DNA from: an uncultured Frankineae bacterium
GTDB taxonomy: Bacteria; Actinomycetota; Actinomycetes; Mycobacteriales; SCTD01
Reading direction: 5' to 3'
Length of the DNA stretch: 33,102 nucleotides
NCBI GenBank assembly: GCA_902805805.1
Contig: CADCUE010000170.1
Coordinates: forward strand, 1-33,102
Shown in pieces: positions 9,569 to 18,969 of the stretch. Each line of letters opens with the position of its first letter. Position 1 is the stretch's first letter. The position numbers were made by a program, and so were the translations under genes. The notes beneath the pieces are model-generated. The model was not told where the DNA came from, did no database searches, and saw only the letters and a list, made by a program, of their open reading frames with translations.

Positions 9569-10753
9569 ATGACGACGACCCAGCAGACCAGTGCCCTGTC
9601 CGACCTCAGCGCCGCCGGAGTCGCCGTCTGGCTCGACGACCTGTCCCGCTCGCGGCTGTCCACCGGCAACCTGGCCGAGCTCATCACCACGTCGAGCGTC
9701 GTGGGGGTGACCACCAACCCGTCGATCTTCCAGAAGGCCCTGTCCGACGGGGCGGCCTACGACGACCAGGTGCGGGACCTCGCCCTGCGCGGCACCGACA
9801 TCGGCGAGGCCGTCCGTGCGCTCACGACCTACGACGTGCGCTGGGCGTGCGACGTCCTGCGCGAGGTCTACGACCGGACCGACGGCGTCGACGGCCGGGT
9901 GTCGATCGAGGTCGACCCCCGCATCGCCCACGACACCGAGCGCACCGTGGCCGAGGCCAAGGCGCTGTGGTGGCTGGTGGACCGGCCCAACCTCTACATC
10001 AAGATCCCCGCCACGAAGGCCGGTCTGCCGGCCATCACAGCGGTGCTGGCGGAGGGGATCAGCGTCAACGTCACGCTGATCTTCTCCCTCGAGCGCTACG
10101 ACGCCGTCATGGACGCGTTCCTGGCCGGGCTCGAGCAGGCGAAGGACAACGGCCACGACCTGTCCCGCATGGGCTCGGTCGCGTCCTTCTTCGTCAGCCG
10201 CGTCGACTCCGAGATCGACAAGCAGCTGCCCGACGACTCGCCGCTGCGCGGTCAGGCCGCCATCGCCAACGCGCGCCTGGCCTACTCCCACTACGAGAAG
10301 GTGGTCTCCGGCGGCCGCTGGAAGGCCCTCGAGGCCGCGGGAGCCAAGCCGCAGCGCCCGCTGTGGGCGTCGACCGGCGTCAAGGACCCGGCGTACGACG
10401 ACACCCAGTACGTCGTCGAGCTGGTGGCGCCGGGGACGGTCAACACCATGCCCGAGTCGACGCTCGAGGCGGTCGCCGACCACGGCGTCGTGCGCGGGGA
10501 CACGGTCACCGGCGCCTACGACGACGCCCAGCAGGTCCTCGACGAGCTGGCCCGGGCCGGCATCTCGTACGACGACGTCGTCGAGACGCTCGAGCGCGAG
10601 GGGGTCGCCAAGTTCGAGGAGTCGTGGAACTCCCTGATCGAGTCGGTCACCGAGCAGCTCGAGAAGGCGGGCGCCGACATCACCCCGGCCGGTGCTGCCA
10701 AGCCGGCCGGCGACGGTCCGGCAGCGGCCTCGCCGGCGAGCACCGCCTCATGA
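9569..10753 (+). CDS. tal: Transaldolase
   Basis: A 394-residue Schiff-base aldolase that transfers dihydroxyacetone from sedoheptulose-7-P to glyceraldehyde-3-P, yielding F6P and E4P. Family motifs: [23 protein letters not shown], the catalytic lysine in [29 protein letters not shown] and [18 protein letters not shown]. The ATG has GAGGAG 7 nt before it and starts 10 nt after the tkt stop. The last 25 residues are Ala/Pro-rich and look like a linker. In some bacteria tal and pgi are fused into one bifunctional protein; here they are separate but joined by a chain of four overlapping micro-ORFs that starts on the tal stop codon. Confidence 0.97.
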   Translation: MTTTQQTSALSDLSAAGVAVWLDDLSRSRLSTGNLAELITTSSVVGVTTNPSIFQKALSDGAAYDDQVRDLALRGTDIGEAVRALTTYDVRWACDVLREVYDRTDGVDGRVSIEVDPRIAHDTERTVAEAKALWWLVDRPNLYIKIPATKAGLPAITAVLAEGISVNVTLIFSLERYDAVMDAFLAGLEQAKDNGHDLSRMGSVASFFVSRVDSEIDKQLPDDSPLRGQAAIANARLAYSHYEKVVSGGRWKALEAAGAKPQRPLWASTGVKDPAYDDTQYVVELVAPGTVNTMPESTLEAVADHGVVRGDTVTGAYDDAQQVLDELARAGISYDDVVETLEREGVAKFEESWNSLIESVTEQLEKAGADITPAGAAKPAGDGPAAASPASTAS

Positions 10754-10848
10754 CGGCTGCCGTCCGCACGAGGGCCGCCTGCCCATGACGGCCCGCTCGT
10801 GACCGGTCGCGCGTGACGACCACACCTTGCGCCAGGCGGCGGCCATGA
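10750..10848 (+). other. Chain of four overlapping micro-ORFs linking tal to pgi
   Basis: Micro-ORFs of 12, 5, 5 and 11 codons run at 10750-10788 (peptide [12 protein letters not shown]), 10785-10802 (MTARS), 10799-10816 (MTGRA) and 10813-10848 (MTTTPCARRRP). Each starts on the preceding stop through ATGA or GTGA: the first overlaps the tal TGA and the last overlaps the pgi ATG. The pgi start has only a weak AGGCGG upstream. This could let terminating ribosomes re-initiate step by step across the gap. The peptides themselves look meaningless. The arrangement is seen directly; the function is inferred. Confidence 0.45.
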
Positions 10849-12500
10849 CGGGTCCGCCCACCCGCGACACGCTGCTGACCGGTGACCCGGTGAGCGCGGG
10901 TGGCCTGACCGTGCGCACCTCGGGCGCCGCGCTCGTCGCGGCCCGCGACGCCGTGCTGGACAGGGCGGTCTCCGACGGCCTGGCGGCATCGCTGGTGGCC
11001 AAGGACGCGACGCTGTGGGGCCCGGACGCCACAGCCGAGGCCAGCGCGCGGCTCGGCTGGCTGGACGCCGTCGCCCTCGGGCGCGAGCTGGTCGGGCCGG
11101 TGGTCGAGCTCCGGGACGCCCTGCGCGCCGAGGGCGTCGACCGGGTGGTGCTCTGCGGCACGGGCGGCTCCGCCCTCGCGCCGGAGGTCGTCTGCGGCTC
11201 GACCGGCAGCCCGCTCGTCGTGCTCGACACCACGGACCCGGGCCAGGTCCGGTCCACCTTGACCGAGCTCGAGCGCACCGTCGTCGTGGTGTCCTCCGGG
11301 TCCGGGAGCACCCTGGAGACCGACAGCCTCCACCGCGCCGCCTGCGCCGCCCTCGGAGCGGCCGGTCTGGACCCGTCGTCGCGCGTCGTCGTCGTGACCG
11401 ACCCGGGCTCGCCGCTCGAGACCGAGGCCCGCGAGAAGGGCACTCGAGCGGTCTTCCTCGCCGACCCGGACGTCGGCGGCCGCTTCTCGGCGCTCACCGC
11501 CTTCGGACTGGTGCCGTCCGGTCTGGCCGGTGCCGACCTCACCGCCCTGCTCGACGAGGCCGCCGGCCTCGAGTCGACCCTGTCGTCCGACGACGGGCCC
11601 GCGCTGGCGCTCGGCGCGGTCCTCGGCGGCGGTGCGGTCGACGGCCGCGACAAGATCGTGCTCGTCGTCGACGACGCGCTGGTGGGCTTCGGCGGCTGGG
11701 CCGAGCAGCTTCTGGCCGGGTCGACCGGCAAGCAGGGCAAGGGCCTGCTGCCCGTGGTCGTCGAGAGCGCCGACGCGCCCGGGACGGAGCCGGCCGCCGA
11801 CAGCCACCTGGTGCTCGTCGGTGCCGGCGAGCTCCCGACGCCTGCAGCGCCGCACACGTCGGTCGCCGGTCCGCTCGGGGCGCAGCTGCTCGCCTGGGAG
11901 TACGCCACGGCCGTCGCCGCGCACGCCCTGCTGGTCAACCCCTTCGACCAGCCGGAGGTCGCGGAGAGCGAGGACGGCACGGCGGCGTTCCTGGACGGCG
12001 GCGCGCCTCCCGAGCGGGCGCCGCTGTTCGTCCAGGACGGGGTCGAGGTGCGCGCCACCGGTGACCTGCTGGCCGAGGTGACCGACCTCGAGGGCGCGCT
12101 GCAGGCACTGCTCGACGCCGTACCCGAGCGCGGCTACCTTGCGATCATGGCCTACCTGGACCGGCTGGCCGAGTCCGGTGCGACACAGCTGCGGCCGCGG
12201 CTGGCCGCCCGGCTGGCCCATCCGGTGACCTTCGGCTGGGCGCCGCGGCTGCTGCACTCGACCGGCCAGCTGCACAAGGGCGGACCGCAGACCGGCGCCT
12301 TCCTGCAGGTCACCGCTCCGGCCGACGAGGACCTGGCGGTCCCCGGCCGTCCGTGGACGTTCGGGCAGCTGCAGACCGCCCGAGCCGCCGGCGACCTGCG
12401 GGCCCTCGCGGACCGGAGCCGACCAGTACTGCACCTGCACCTCGCCGAACGCTCCCGGGGGCTGGCGACCCTGCTGCGCGCTGCTGGAGGTGGACCGTGA
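10845..12500 (+). CDS. pgi: Glucose-6-phosphate isomerase (actinobacterial operon type)
   Basis: A 551-residue sugar isomerase of the SIS superfamily that interconverts F6P and G6P and so feeds Zwf directly downstream. It is of the divergent type found next to, or fused with, transaldolase. SIS-like segments: RVVLCGTGGSALAP (about 100-112) and VVVVSSGSGSTLETDS (about 150). Late conserved segments: GKQGKGLLPVVVE, LVNPFDQPEVAE and LHSTGQLHKGGPQTGAFLQ. ATG 10845 is favoured because it overlaps the last micro-ORF stop; TTG 10827 is a poorer alternative. Its stop overlaps the zwf start as GTGA, with GGAGGT just before. Confidence 0.9.
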   Translation: MTGPPTRDTLLTGDPVSAGGLTVRTSGAALVAARDAVLDRAVSDGLAASLVAKDATLWGPDATAEASARLGWLDAVALGRELVGPVVELRDALRAEGVDRVVLCGTGGSALAPEVVCGSTGSPLVVLDTTDPGQVRSTLTELERTVVVVSSGSGSTLETDSLHRAACAALGAAGLDPSSRVVVVTDPGSPLETEAREKGTRAVFLADPDVGGRFSALTAFGLVPSGLAGADLTALLDEAAGLESTLSSDDGPALALGAVLGGGAVDGRDKIVLVVDDALVGFGGWAEQLLAGSTGKQGKGLLPVVVESADAPGTEPAADSHLVLVGAGELPTPAAPHTSVAGPLGAQLLAWEYATAVAAHALLVNPFDQPEVAESEDGTAAFLDGGAPPERAPLFVQDGVEVRATGDLLAEVTDLEGALQALLDAVPERGYLAIMAYLDRLAESGATQLRPRLAARLAHPVTFGWAPRLLHSTGQLHKGGPQTGAFLQVTAPADEDLAVPGRPWTFGQLQTARAAGDLRALADRSRPVLHLHLAERSRGLATLLRAAGGGP

Positions 12501-14038
12501 CGGGTCACAGCAATCCGCTCCGCTCTCCGCAGGACCGACGCCTGCCCAGGGTGCCCGACCCCTGCGTGCTGGTGGTCTTCGGGGTGACCGGCGACCTGGC
12601 CAAGAAGAAGCTGATCCCGGCCGTCTACGACCTCGCCAACCGCGGTCTGCTGCCGGCCGGGTTCGTGCTGCTGGGCTTCGCCCGCCGCGACTGGGGTGAC
12701 GGCGACTTCGAGTCGCTCGCCCGGACCGCGGCGCACAAGGGCGCCCGCACCGAGTTCCGCGAGTCCACCTGGTCGCGGCTCTGCGACTCGATCAAGTTCG
12801 TGCCGGGCAGCTTCGACGACGACGAGGCCTTCGACACCCTGGCGCAGACCCTGCGCGAGCTCGACGGCACCCACGGCACGCAGGGCAACGCGGCGTTCTA
12901 CCTGTCCATCCCGCCGGCGGCCTTCCCGACGGTGCTCAAGCAGATGCAGCGCACGGGGATGGCCGACAACCGCGAGTCCGGCGGCTGGCGGCGGGTCGTC
13001 GTGGAGAAGCCGTTCGGGACCGACCTGCCGTCGTCCAAGGCCCTCAACGACCTCGTCGACGACGTCTTCACGGCGCGCGACGTCTTCCGCATCGACCACT
13101 ACCTCGGCAAGGAGACGGTCCAGAACCTGCTGGCCCTGCGCTTCGCCAACACCCTGTTCGAGCCGATCTGGAACAGCCACCACGTCGACTCGGTGCAGAT
13201 CACCATGGCCGAGGACGTCGGGATCGGCGGCCGTGCCGCCTTCTACGAGCAGACCGGCGCCGCCCGCGACGTCCTGCAGAACCACCTGCTCCAGCTGCTG
13301 GCCCTGACCGCGATGGAGGAGCCGGTCGGCTTCGACGCCGAGAGCCTGCGGACCGAGAAGCGCAAGGTGCTCGGTGCTCTCAAGCCCCCCAAGGACCTCG
13401 CGGCCTACGCCGTGCGCGGGCAGTACGAGCAGGGCTGGCTGGCCGGCGAGCGCGTCAGGTCGTACCGCGCCGAGGACGACGTCGCCGACGACAGCCGCAC
13501 CGAGACCTACGCCGCGGTGCGTCTCGAGGTGGAGACCCGTCGCTGGGCGGGTGTGCCCTTCTACCTGCGCACCGGCAAGCGGCTCCCCCGCCGGGTCACC
13601 GAGATCGGCGTCGTCTTCCACCGCGCTCCGGTCCTGCCGTTCGCCAAGAACGACACCGAGGAGCTCGGCGCCAACCAGCTCGTCGTCCGGGTCCAGCCCG
13701 ACGAGGGGGTCACGCTGCGCTTCGGCTCCAAGGTGCCCGGCACGACCATGGAGGTCCGCGACGTCGCCATGGACTTCCAGTACGGCGAGGCCTTCACCGA
13801 GGCCAGCCCCGAGGCGTACGAGCGGCTCCTGCTCGACGTGCTGCTGGGCGACGCGTCGCTGTTCCCCCGCAACGAGGAGGTCGAGGAGAGCTGGCGCGTC
13901 ATCGACCCGATCGAGCACTTCTGGGCCGAGCAGAACGACGCCGGCGGGCAGCCCGAGCCCTACCGGGCCGGTGAGTGGGGTCCCAAGGCCGCCGTCGACA
14001 TGCTGGCCCGCGACGGCCGCGTCTGGCGGCGGCCGTGA
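12497..14038 (+). CDS. zwf: Glucose-6-phosphate 1-dehydrogenase
   Basis: A 513-residue NADP-dependent enzyme making 6-phosphogluconolactone, the entry step of the oxidative pentose phosphate pathway. The dinucleotide-binding loop is FGVTGDLAKKKLIPAVYDL (near residues 30-48), the active-site motif is RIDHYLGKETVQNL and the substrate region includes VVVEKPFGTDL. The length is normal. GTG 12497 overlaps the pgi stop and has GGAGG 6 nt before it, so the start is well supported; the 48 upstream open codons are pgi in another frame. Its activity is expected to depend on OpcA, encoded next. Confidence 0.97.
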   Translation: MTGHSNPLRSPQDRRLPRVPDPCVLVVFGVTGDLAKKKLIPAVYDLANRGLLPAGFVLLGFARRDWGDGDFESLARTAAHKGARTEFRESTWSRLCDSIKFVPGSFDDDEAFDTLAQTLRELDGTHGTQGNAAFYLSIPPAAFPTVLKQMQRTGMADNRESGGWRRVVVEKPFGTDLPSSKALNDLVDDVFTARDVFRIDHYLGKETVQNLLALRFANTLFEPIWNSHHVDSVQITMAEDVGIGGRAAFYEQTGAARDVLQNHLLQLLALTAMEEPVGFDAESLRTEKRKVLGALKPPKDLAAYAVRGQYEQGWLAGERVRSYRAEDDVADDSRTETYAAVRLEVETRRWAGVPFYLRTGKRLPRRVTEIGVVFHRAPVLPFAKNDTEELGANQLVVRVQPDEGVTLRFGSKVPGTTMEVRDVAMDFQYGEAFTEASPEAYERLLLDVLLGDASLFPRNEEVEESWRVIDPIEHFWAEQNDAGGQPEPYRAGEWGPKAAVDMLARDGRVWRRP

Positions 14039-14148
14039 CACCGCCCGCCCCGCCCGCCGTTCTCTGGCGCGATCACGCAGCTGTGGCACACCCGTTGAGC
14101 GTGCCGGCCGGGCACGGACTGCAGGATCGGCGAGGGGTGAGGCGATGA
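14035..14148 (+). other. 37-codon bridging ORF between zwf and opcA
   Basis: A GTG at 14035 overlaps the zwf stop (GTGA), and the in-frame TGA at 14146-14148 overlaps the opcA ATG (ATGA). The frame is open throughout the 106-nt gap. The peptide is Pro/Ala/Arg-rich with no recognisable domain, so it is more likely a coupling relay than a functional protein. opcA also has its own good ribosome site within it (GAGGGGTGAGG). Confidence 0.4.
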
Positions 14149-15134
14149 CGACGCTGTGGGACACCACCGGGACCGCGGTCGTCAAGGCCCTGGGCGCCGA
14201 GCGCCGCAAGGCCGGCTCGGTCTCGAGCGGGCTGGCCCTGACCCTCGTCGTCGTCGTCGAGGAGGGCCGCGTCGACGAGGCGGAGCAGGCCGCGACCCGC
14301 GCCGCCGCCGAGCACCCGTGCCGGTTGATCATCGTCGTACGGCGTCGCCCCGACGCGCCGGAGGCCCGGCTGGACGCCGAGGTGCTCATCGGCGGCCGCC
14401 TCGGGCCCGGGGAGGCCGCCGTCCTGCGGATGTACGGCCGGCTCGCGCTGCACGCCGAGTCCGTCGTGCTGCCCCTGCTGGCGCCGGACGCCCCGGTCGT
14501 CACCTGGTGGTTCGGCCGTCCGCCGCAGCTCATCGCCCACGATCCGCTGGGCGTGCTGGCCGACCGGCGGGTCACCGACTGCAGCCTGTCCGAGGACCCC
14601 GTCGACGCCCTGCGGCAGCGCGCGGTCGACTACGCCCCCGGCGACACCGACCTGACCTGGACACGGGTGACGAGCTGGCGGGCGCTGTGCGCGTCCGCCT
14701 TCGACTCGATCGAGCACCCGGCGCGTTCGGCCGTCGTCGAGGGCGACCCCGGGCCGTCCCGCGAGCTGGTCGCCGGCTGGCTGCGCACGGCTCTGGACGT
14801 CGAGGTGACGTCCGTCGACTCCGGTACGAGCGGCATCGCCGAGGTCCGCATCGCCCTCGAGGAGGGGGAGGTCTGCGTGCGCCGCGACGACGGCCGCACC
14901 GCTCTGCTGAGCCGCACCGGCCAGCCCGACCGGCGCATGCCGCTGGAGCCGCGCGAGCTCGGAGACCTGCTCGCCGAGGAGCTGCGACGGCTGGACGCCG
15001 ACGAGACCTACGCCCGCGCCCTGAGCGCCGCGACCGGCGTCCCGGGCCTCGTCGACCGTGAGGTCGAGCGCACCCACGTCTGGCACGACCCGACGGAGGC
15101 CGACGAGCCCGATCCGGCGCTGACCACCCGATGA
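14145..15134 (+). CDS. opcA: Glucose-6-phosphate dehydrogenase assembly protein OpcA
   Basis: A 329-residue actinobacterial/cyanobacterial protein that allosterically activates and assembles Zwf. The start MTTLWDTTGTAVVKAL is characteristic. Other family segments are HPCRLIIVVRR-type (EHPCRLIIVV), VVLPLLAPDAPVVTWWFG (about residues 107-124) and DLTWTRVTSWRALCASAFD. No enzyme motif is expected. ATG 14145 is preceded by GAGGGGTGAGGCG. It is linked to zwf and pgl by bridging ORFs; the TGA stop overlaps a new ATG at 15131. Confidence 0.95.
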   Translation: MTTLWDTTGTAVVKALGAERRKAGSVSSGLALTLVVVVEEGRVDEAEQAATRAAAEHPCRLIIVVRRRPDAPEARLDAEVLIGGRLGPGEAAVLRMYGRLALHAESVVLPLLAPDAPVVTWWFGRPPQLIAHDPLGVLADRRVTDCSLSEDPVDALRQRAVDYAPGDTDLTWTRVTSWRALCASAFDSIEHPARSAVVEGDPGPSRELVAGWLRTALDVEVTSVDSGTSGIAEVRIALEEGEVCVRRDDGRTALLSRTGQPDRRMPLEPRELGDLLAEELRRLDADETYARALSAATGVPGLVDREVERTHVWHDPTEADEPDPALTTR

Positions 15135-15193
15135 GCCCGCCCTCCGCTCACCATCACCGGGCGGTCCACGACCCGGCGGCCGGCGCGTCATGA
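15131..15193 (+). other. 20-codon bridging ORF between opcA and pgl
   Basis: The ATG at 15131 overlaps the opcA stop (ATGA), and the TGA at 15191-15193 overlaps the pgl ATG (ATGA). It fills the 55-nt gap exactly in phase. pgl has no convincing Shine-Dalgarno (only GC-rich GGCGGCCGGCGCGTC), so ribosomes delivered by this ORF may be its main source. It has no domain. Confidence 0.45.
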
Positions 15194-15960
15194 CCGGCGC
15201 TGCGCCCACGGTCGTCGTCGTCCGCGACGCCGCCGTCCTCGCCGAGGCCGTCGCCGCGCGACTGCTGACCCGCCTGGTCGACGCACAGGCCCTGCGCGGC
15301 CGGGCCAGCGTCGTCCTGACCGGCGGTGGCGTCGGCATCGCGGCGCTGGAGGCCGTGCGCCGCTCCCCCGCGCGCTCCGCCGTCGACTGGCGGCAGGTGG
15401 ACGTCTGGTGGGGCGATGAGCGCTTCCTGCCCGCCGACGACCCGGAGCGCAACGAGCGGCAGGCCCGCGAGGCGCTGCTCGACCACCTCGACCTCGACCC
15501 GGCGCGGGTCCACCCGATGGGCGCGGCCGGCGGCCCGGACGGTGACGACGTCGACGCCGCGGCCGCGCGCTACCTGGAGGAGCTGCAGGCGGCTGCTCCG
15601 CCCGACTACGACGTCCCGCCGTTCGACGTGCTGCTGCTGGGCCTCGGACCGGAGGGCCACACGGCGTCGATCTTCCCGGAGTCACCGGCGGCCCACGACG
15701 AGCGGCTGGTGCTCGGCGTCCACGGGTGCCCCAAGCCGCCGCCGACCCGCATCTCCCTGGGCTTCGACGCCCTGTGCGCGGCCCGCGAGGTCTGGCTGGT
15801 GGTCGCCGGGGGAGGCAAGGCGGGCGCCGTCGCCCTGGCGATGTCAGGAGCCGGCCGGGTGCAGATCCCGGCCGCCGGTGTCGCCGGCACGGCCGCGACG
15901 CTGTGGCTGCTCGACGAGGCCGCCGCGGCGGACCTGCCGCGCGACCTGCGCCGCCGCTAG
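15190..15960 (+). CDS. pgl: 6-phosphogluconolactonase
   Basis: A 256-residue lactonase of the NagB/SIS-like sugar isomerase fold, hydrolysing 6-phosphogluconolactone made by Zwf. Diagnostic motifs: VVLTGGGVGIAALEAV, VDVWWGDERFLPADDPERN, LLGLGPEGHTASIFPESPA and ARE-VWLVVAGGGKAGAVALA. It is the last gene of the pentose-phosphate operon. It is probably translated by re-initiation from the 20-codon ORF before it. It converges with rbpA across 16 nt with no obvious terminator. Confidence 0.96.
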   Translation: MTGAAPTVVVVRDAAVLAEAVAARLLTRLVDAQALRGRASVVLTGGGVGIAALEAVRRSPARSAVDWRQVDVWWGDERFLPADDPERNERQAREALLDHLDLDPARVHPMGAAGGPDGDDVDAAAARYLEELQAAAPPDYDVPPFDVLLLGLGPEGHTASIFPESPAAHDERLVLGVHGCPKPPPTRISLGFDALCAAREVWLVVAGGGKAGAVALAMSGAGRVQIPAAGVAGTAATLWLLDEAAAADLPRDLRRR

Positions 15961-15976
15961 CGCCCTGCGGGTCTGC

Positions 15977-16315
15977 TCAGGCCTTGCGACCGCGCAGCTT
16001 GGCCAGCGCCTCGGCGAGGATCGCCTCGCCGTCCTCGGCGTTGCGACGCTCACGCACGTAGGCCAGGTGGGTCTTGTAGGGCTCGGTCTTCGTCTGCGCC
16101 GGCGGGTTGTCCTTGTCCTGACCGGCCGGGAAGCCGCAGCGCGGGCAGTCCCAGGTGTCCGGGATCGCCGCGTCGTCGGCGAACGAGGGCCGGGTCTCGT
16201 GGTCGTTGGCGCACCAGAAGGCGATGCGCCGGCGGGGGGCGGCCTCGCCCCGCTCCGCCTCACCCATCGGGCCGGCGCCTACTCGACTGCCACGGATCGC
16301 GTTGCCGCCGGCCAC
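15977..16315 (-). CDS. rbpA: RNA polymerase-binding protein RbpA
   Basis: A 112-residue actinobacterial transcription factor that binds primary-type sigma factors and RNA polymerase and stabilises open complexes. The N-terminal tail (NAIRGSRVGAGPMGEAERGE) is almost the family consensus. The zinc-binding/core region carries C35, H39, C57 and C60 (FWCANDHETRP, WDCPRCGFPAG). The C-terminal sigma-interacting helix ends LAEALAKLRGRKA. GTG 16315 has GAGGAG upstream. It lies downstream of secG, separated by 94 nt. Confidence 0.97.
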   Translation of the reverse strand: MAGGNAIRGSRVGAGPMGEAERGEAAPRRRIAFWCANDHETRPSFADDAAIPDTWDCPRCGFPAGQDKDNPPAQTKTEPYKTHLAYVRERRNAEDGEAILAEALAKLRGRKA

Positions 16316-16361
16316 AGGTGCTCCTCGTCGTCGTGCGCTGTCGTCGTGCTGGTCGAGAGTG

Positions 16362-16376
16362 TGCCTGCCGCGCAGG
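16362..16376 (-). terminator. Small hairpin between secG and rbpA
   Basis: CCTGC-GC(G)-GCAGG-type short stem (5 bp, tiny loop) in the 94-nt spacer between secG and rbpA, without a T-run. At best a weak attenuator. Confidence 0.2.
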
Positions 16377-16409
16377 GCCGGCGGAGCGACTTGCTCACAT
16401 GCCGCGCGG

Positions 16410-16652
16410 TCAGGCCGCGCCGGTGTCCTTGAGCAGCAGGCCGATCGCCACGATGCACACCGCCCACACCAGACCGCAGACGATCGTCAGCCGGTCGAGG
16501 TTCTTCTCCACCACGGCGCTGCCGCCGAGCGAGGACGACACGCCCCCGCCGAACAGGTTGGACAGGCCGCCGCCCTTGCCGCGGTGCAGCAGGACCAGGA
16601 CGATCATGCCGACGCTGGTGATCACGAGCAGCACGGACAGGAAGGTGACCAC
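16410..16652 (-). CDS. secG: Preprotein translocase subunit SecG
   Basis: An 80-residue accessory subunit of the SecYEG channel. It has two hydrophobic helices (VTFLSVLLVITSVGMIVLVLL and IVCGLVWAVCIVAIGLLL) flanking the hallmark loop LHRGKGGGLSNLFGGG and SSSLGGSAVVEKNLDRLT. GTG 16652 has GGAG 7 nt upstream. In most actinobacteria secG follows tpiA directly; here the dipeptide transporter operon separates them, and a TATCCT box gives secG its own promoter. Confidence 0.96.
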   Translation of the reverse strand: MVTFLSVLLVITSVGMIVLVLLHRGKGGGLSNLFGGGVSSSLGGSAVVEKNLDRLTIVCGLVWAVCIVAIGLLLKDTGAA

Positions 16653-16720
16653 GGGAGGGCTCCGATCGGGCGCGGTGCGCGGGGCAGGCGTGGGCAGGAC
16701 GGGGACGTGCGGCTCCGCTC

Positions 16721-16726
16721 AGGATA
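16721..16726 (-). promoter_or_regulatory. Likely secG -10 box
   Basis: TATCCT on the minus strand fits TAnnnT and would place the transcript start about 62 nt before the secG GTG. No good -35 is visible. An own promoter makes sense because secG is cut off from the tpiA transcript here. Confidence 0.45.
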
Positions 16727-16746
16727 GCCGCGCGGCCGGCGGACGG

Positions 16747-16768
16747 GAGCCCGCGGCGCCCCGGGCTC
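16747..16768 (-). terminator. Hairpin over the end of dppF
   Basis: GAGCCCG (16747-16753) pairs perfectly with CGGGCTC (16762-16768), with an 8-nt loop. The stem overlaps the dppF stop codon (16767-16769). It has no T-tract, which is common in GC-rich actinobacteria. Probably ends the peptide transporter operon before the secG promoter. Confidence 0.45.
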
Positions 16769-17928
16769 AGGGCTCCGGCGTGGCGCCGATCCGCCGGGAG
16801 CCCGGCGCGGACAGTCCCGGCGCGTTGTCCGGCAGCGGCTCAGCGGCGACCTCGACGGCCTCGACGACCTGGACGGCCTCGGCGAAGTGGCAGGCGACCG
16901 GATGACCCTGGCCGCGGTCGACCAGCTCGGGGGCCGACGTCGCGCAGATGTCCTGCGCCTTCCAGCACCGGGTCCGGAAGCGGCAGCCCGACGGCGGGTT
17001 GGCCGGGCTGGGGACGTCGCCCGTCAGCATGATCCGCTTCTTCTGGGCGCGGACCGTCGGGTCGAGGACGGGCACGGCCGACAGCAGCGCCTGCGTGTAG
17101 GGGTGCGCCGTCTTCTCGTAGATGTCGTCCTCGGAGCCGATCTCGACGATGCTGCCGAGGTACATCACCGCGACCCGGTCGCTGATGTGGCGGACCACGG
17201 ACAGGTCGTGCGCGATGAAGATGTAGGCCAGCCCGAAGTCGCGCTGCAGCTCCTCGAGCAGGTTGACGACCTGCGCCTGGACCGAGACGTCCAGGGCCGA
17301 CACCGGCTCGTCGCAGATGATGATCTCCGGCTGCAGCGCGAGCGCACGGGCGATCCCGATGCGCTGGCGCTGCCCGCCGGAGAACTGGTGCGGATAGCGG
17401 TTGACGAAGTCGGGGTTGAGGCCGACCCGCTCCAGCAGCTCGCGGGTGCGCCCCTGGCGGTCCTTGGCGGCGACCACGTCGGGGTGGATGTCCCAGGGCT
17501 CGGAGACGATGTCCCCGACCGTCATGCGCGGGTTGAGCGAGCTGTAGGGGTCCTGGAAGATGATCTGGATGTTGCGGCGCAGCCGCCGCAGCTCGCGGCC
17601 CTTGAGGTCCGTGATGTCGGTGCCCTTGTAGAACACCGAGCCGGCCGTGGGCTTCTCCAGGCTCATGAGCAGCTTGCTGACGGTCGACTTGCCGCAGCCC
17701 GACTCCCCCACCAGCCCCAGCGTCTCGCCGGAGTTCAACGTGAAGTTGACGCCGTCGACGGCCCGCACCTGACCGATCGTCTTCTTGAAGACGATGCCCT
17801 GGGTCAGCGGGAAGTGCTTGACCAGGCCCTCCACGCGCAGCAGGGGCTCGCCCTCGCGGAAGGGCGCGTGCGGGACAGCCGCGGCGTCGACGGTCGCACC
17901 GCGGCCGGTGCTGCCGGAGATGACGTGC

Positions 17929-17936
<8 letters not shown>
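16767..17936 (-). CDS. dppF: Dipeptide/oligopeptide ABC importer ATPase (DppF/OppF-like)
   Basis: A 389-residue ATPase, second of the pair driving a peptide or nickel importer. Walker [19 protein letters not shown]-loop [14 protein letters not shown], signature [15 protein letters not shown] and Walker [19 protein letters not shown] are all intact. The C-terminal oligo_HPY extension ([15 protein letters not shown]) is typical of the Opp/Dpp subfamily. GTG 17936 has GAGG upstream and overlaps the dppD stop by 8 nt; the longer open frame upstream is dppD in another frame. A tail of about 35 residues follows the family domain and contains APGSRRI, also the end of the MMPL protein. The substrate is unproven. 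Confidence 0.93.
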
Positions 17937-18954
<1,018 letters not shown>

Positions 18955-18969
18955 GTCGTCCTCACGGGT

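Noticed and set aside
10827..10844. TTG start for pgi six codons upstream of the ATG
   Set aside because: TTG is the weaker codon, and ATG 10845 coincides with the ATGA overlap and the position expected for the family.
16279..16467. 62-codon frame on the minus strand overlapping the secG and rbpA ends
   Set aside because: Overlaps both recognised genes, has no ribosome site and no family-like sequence.
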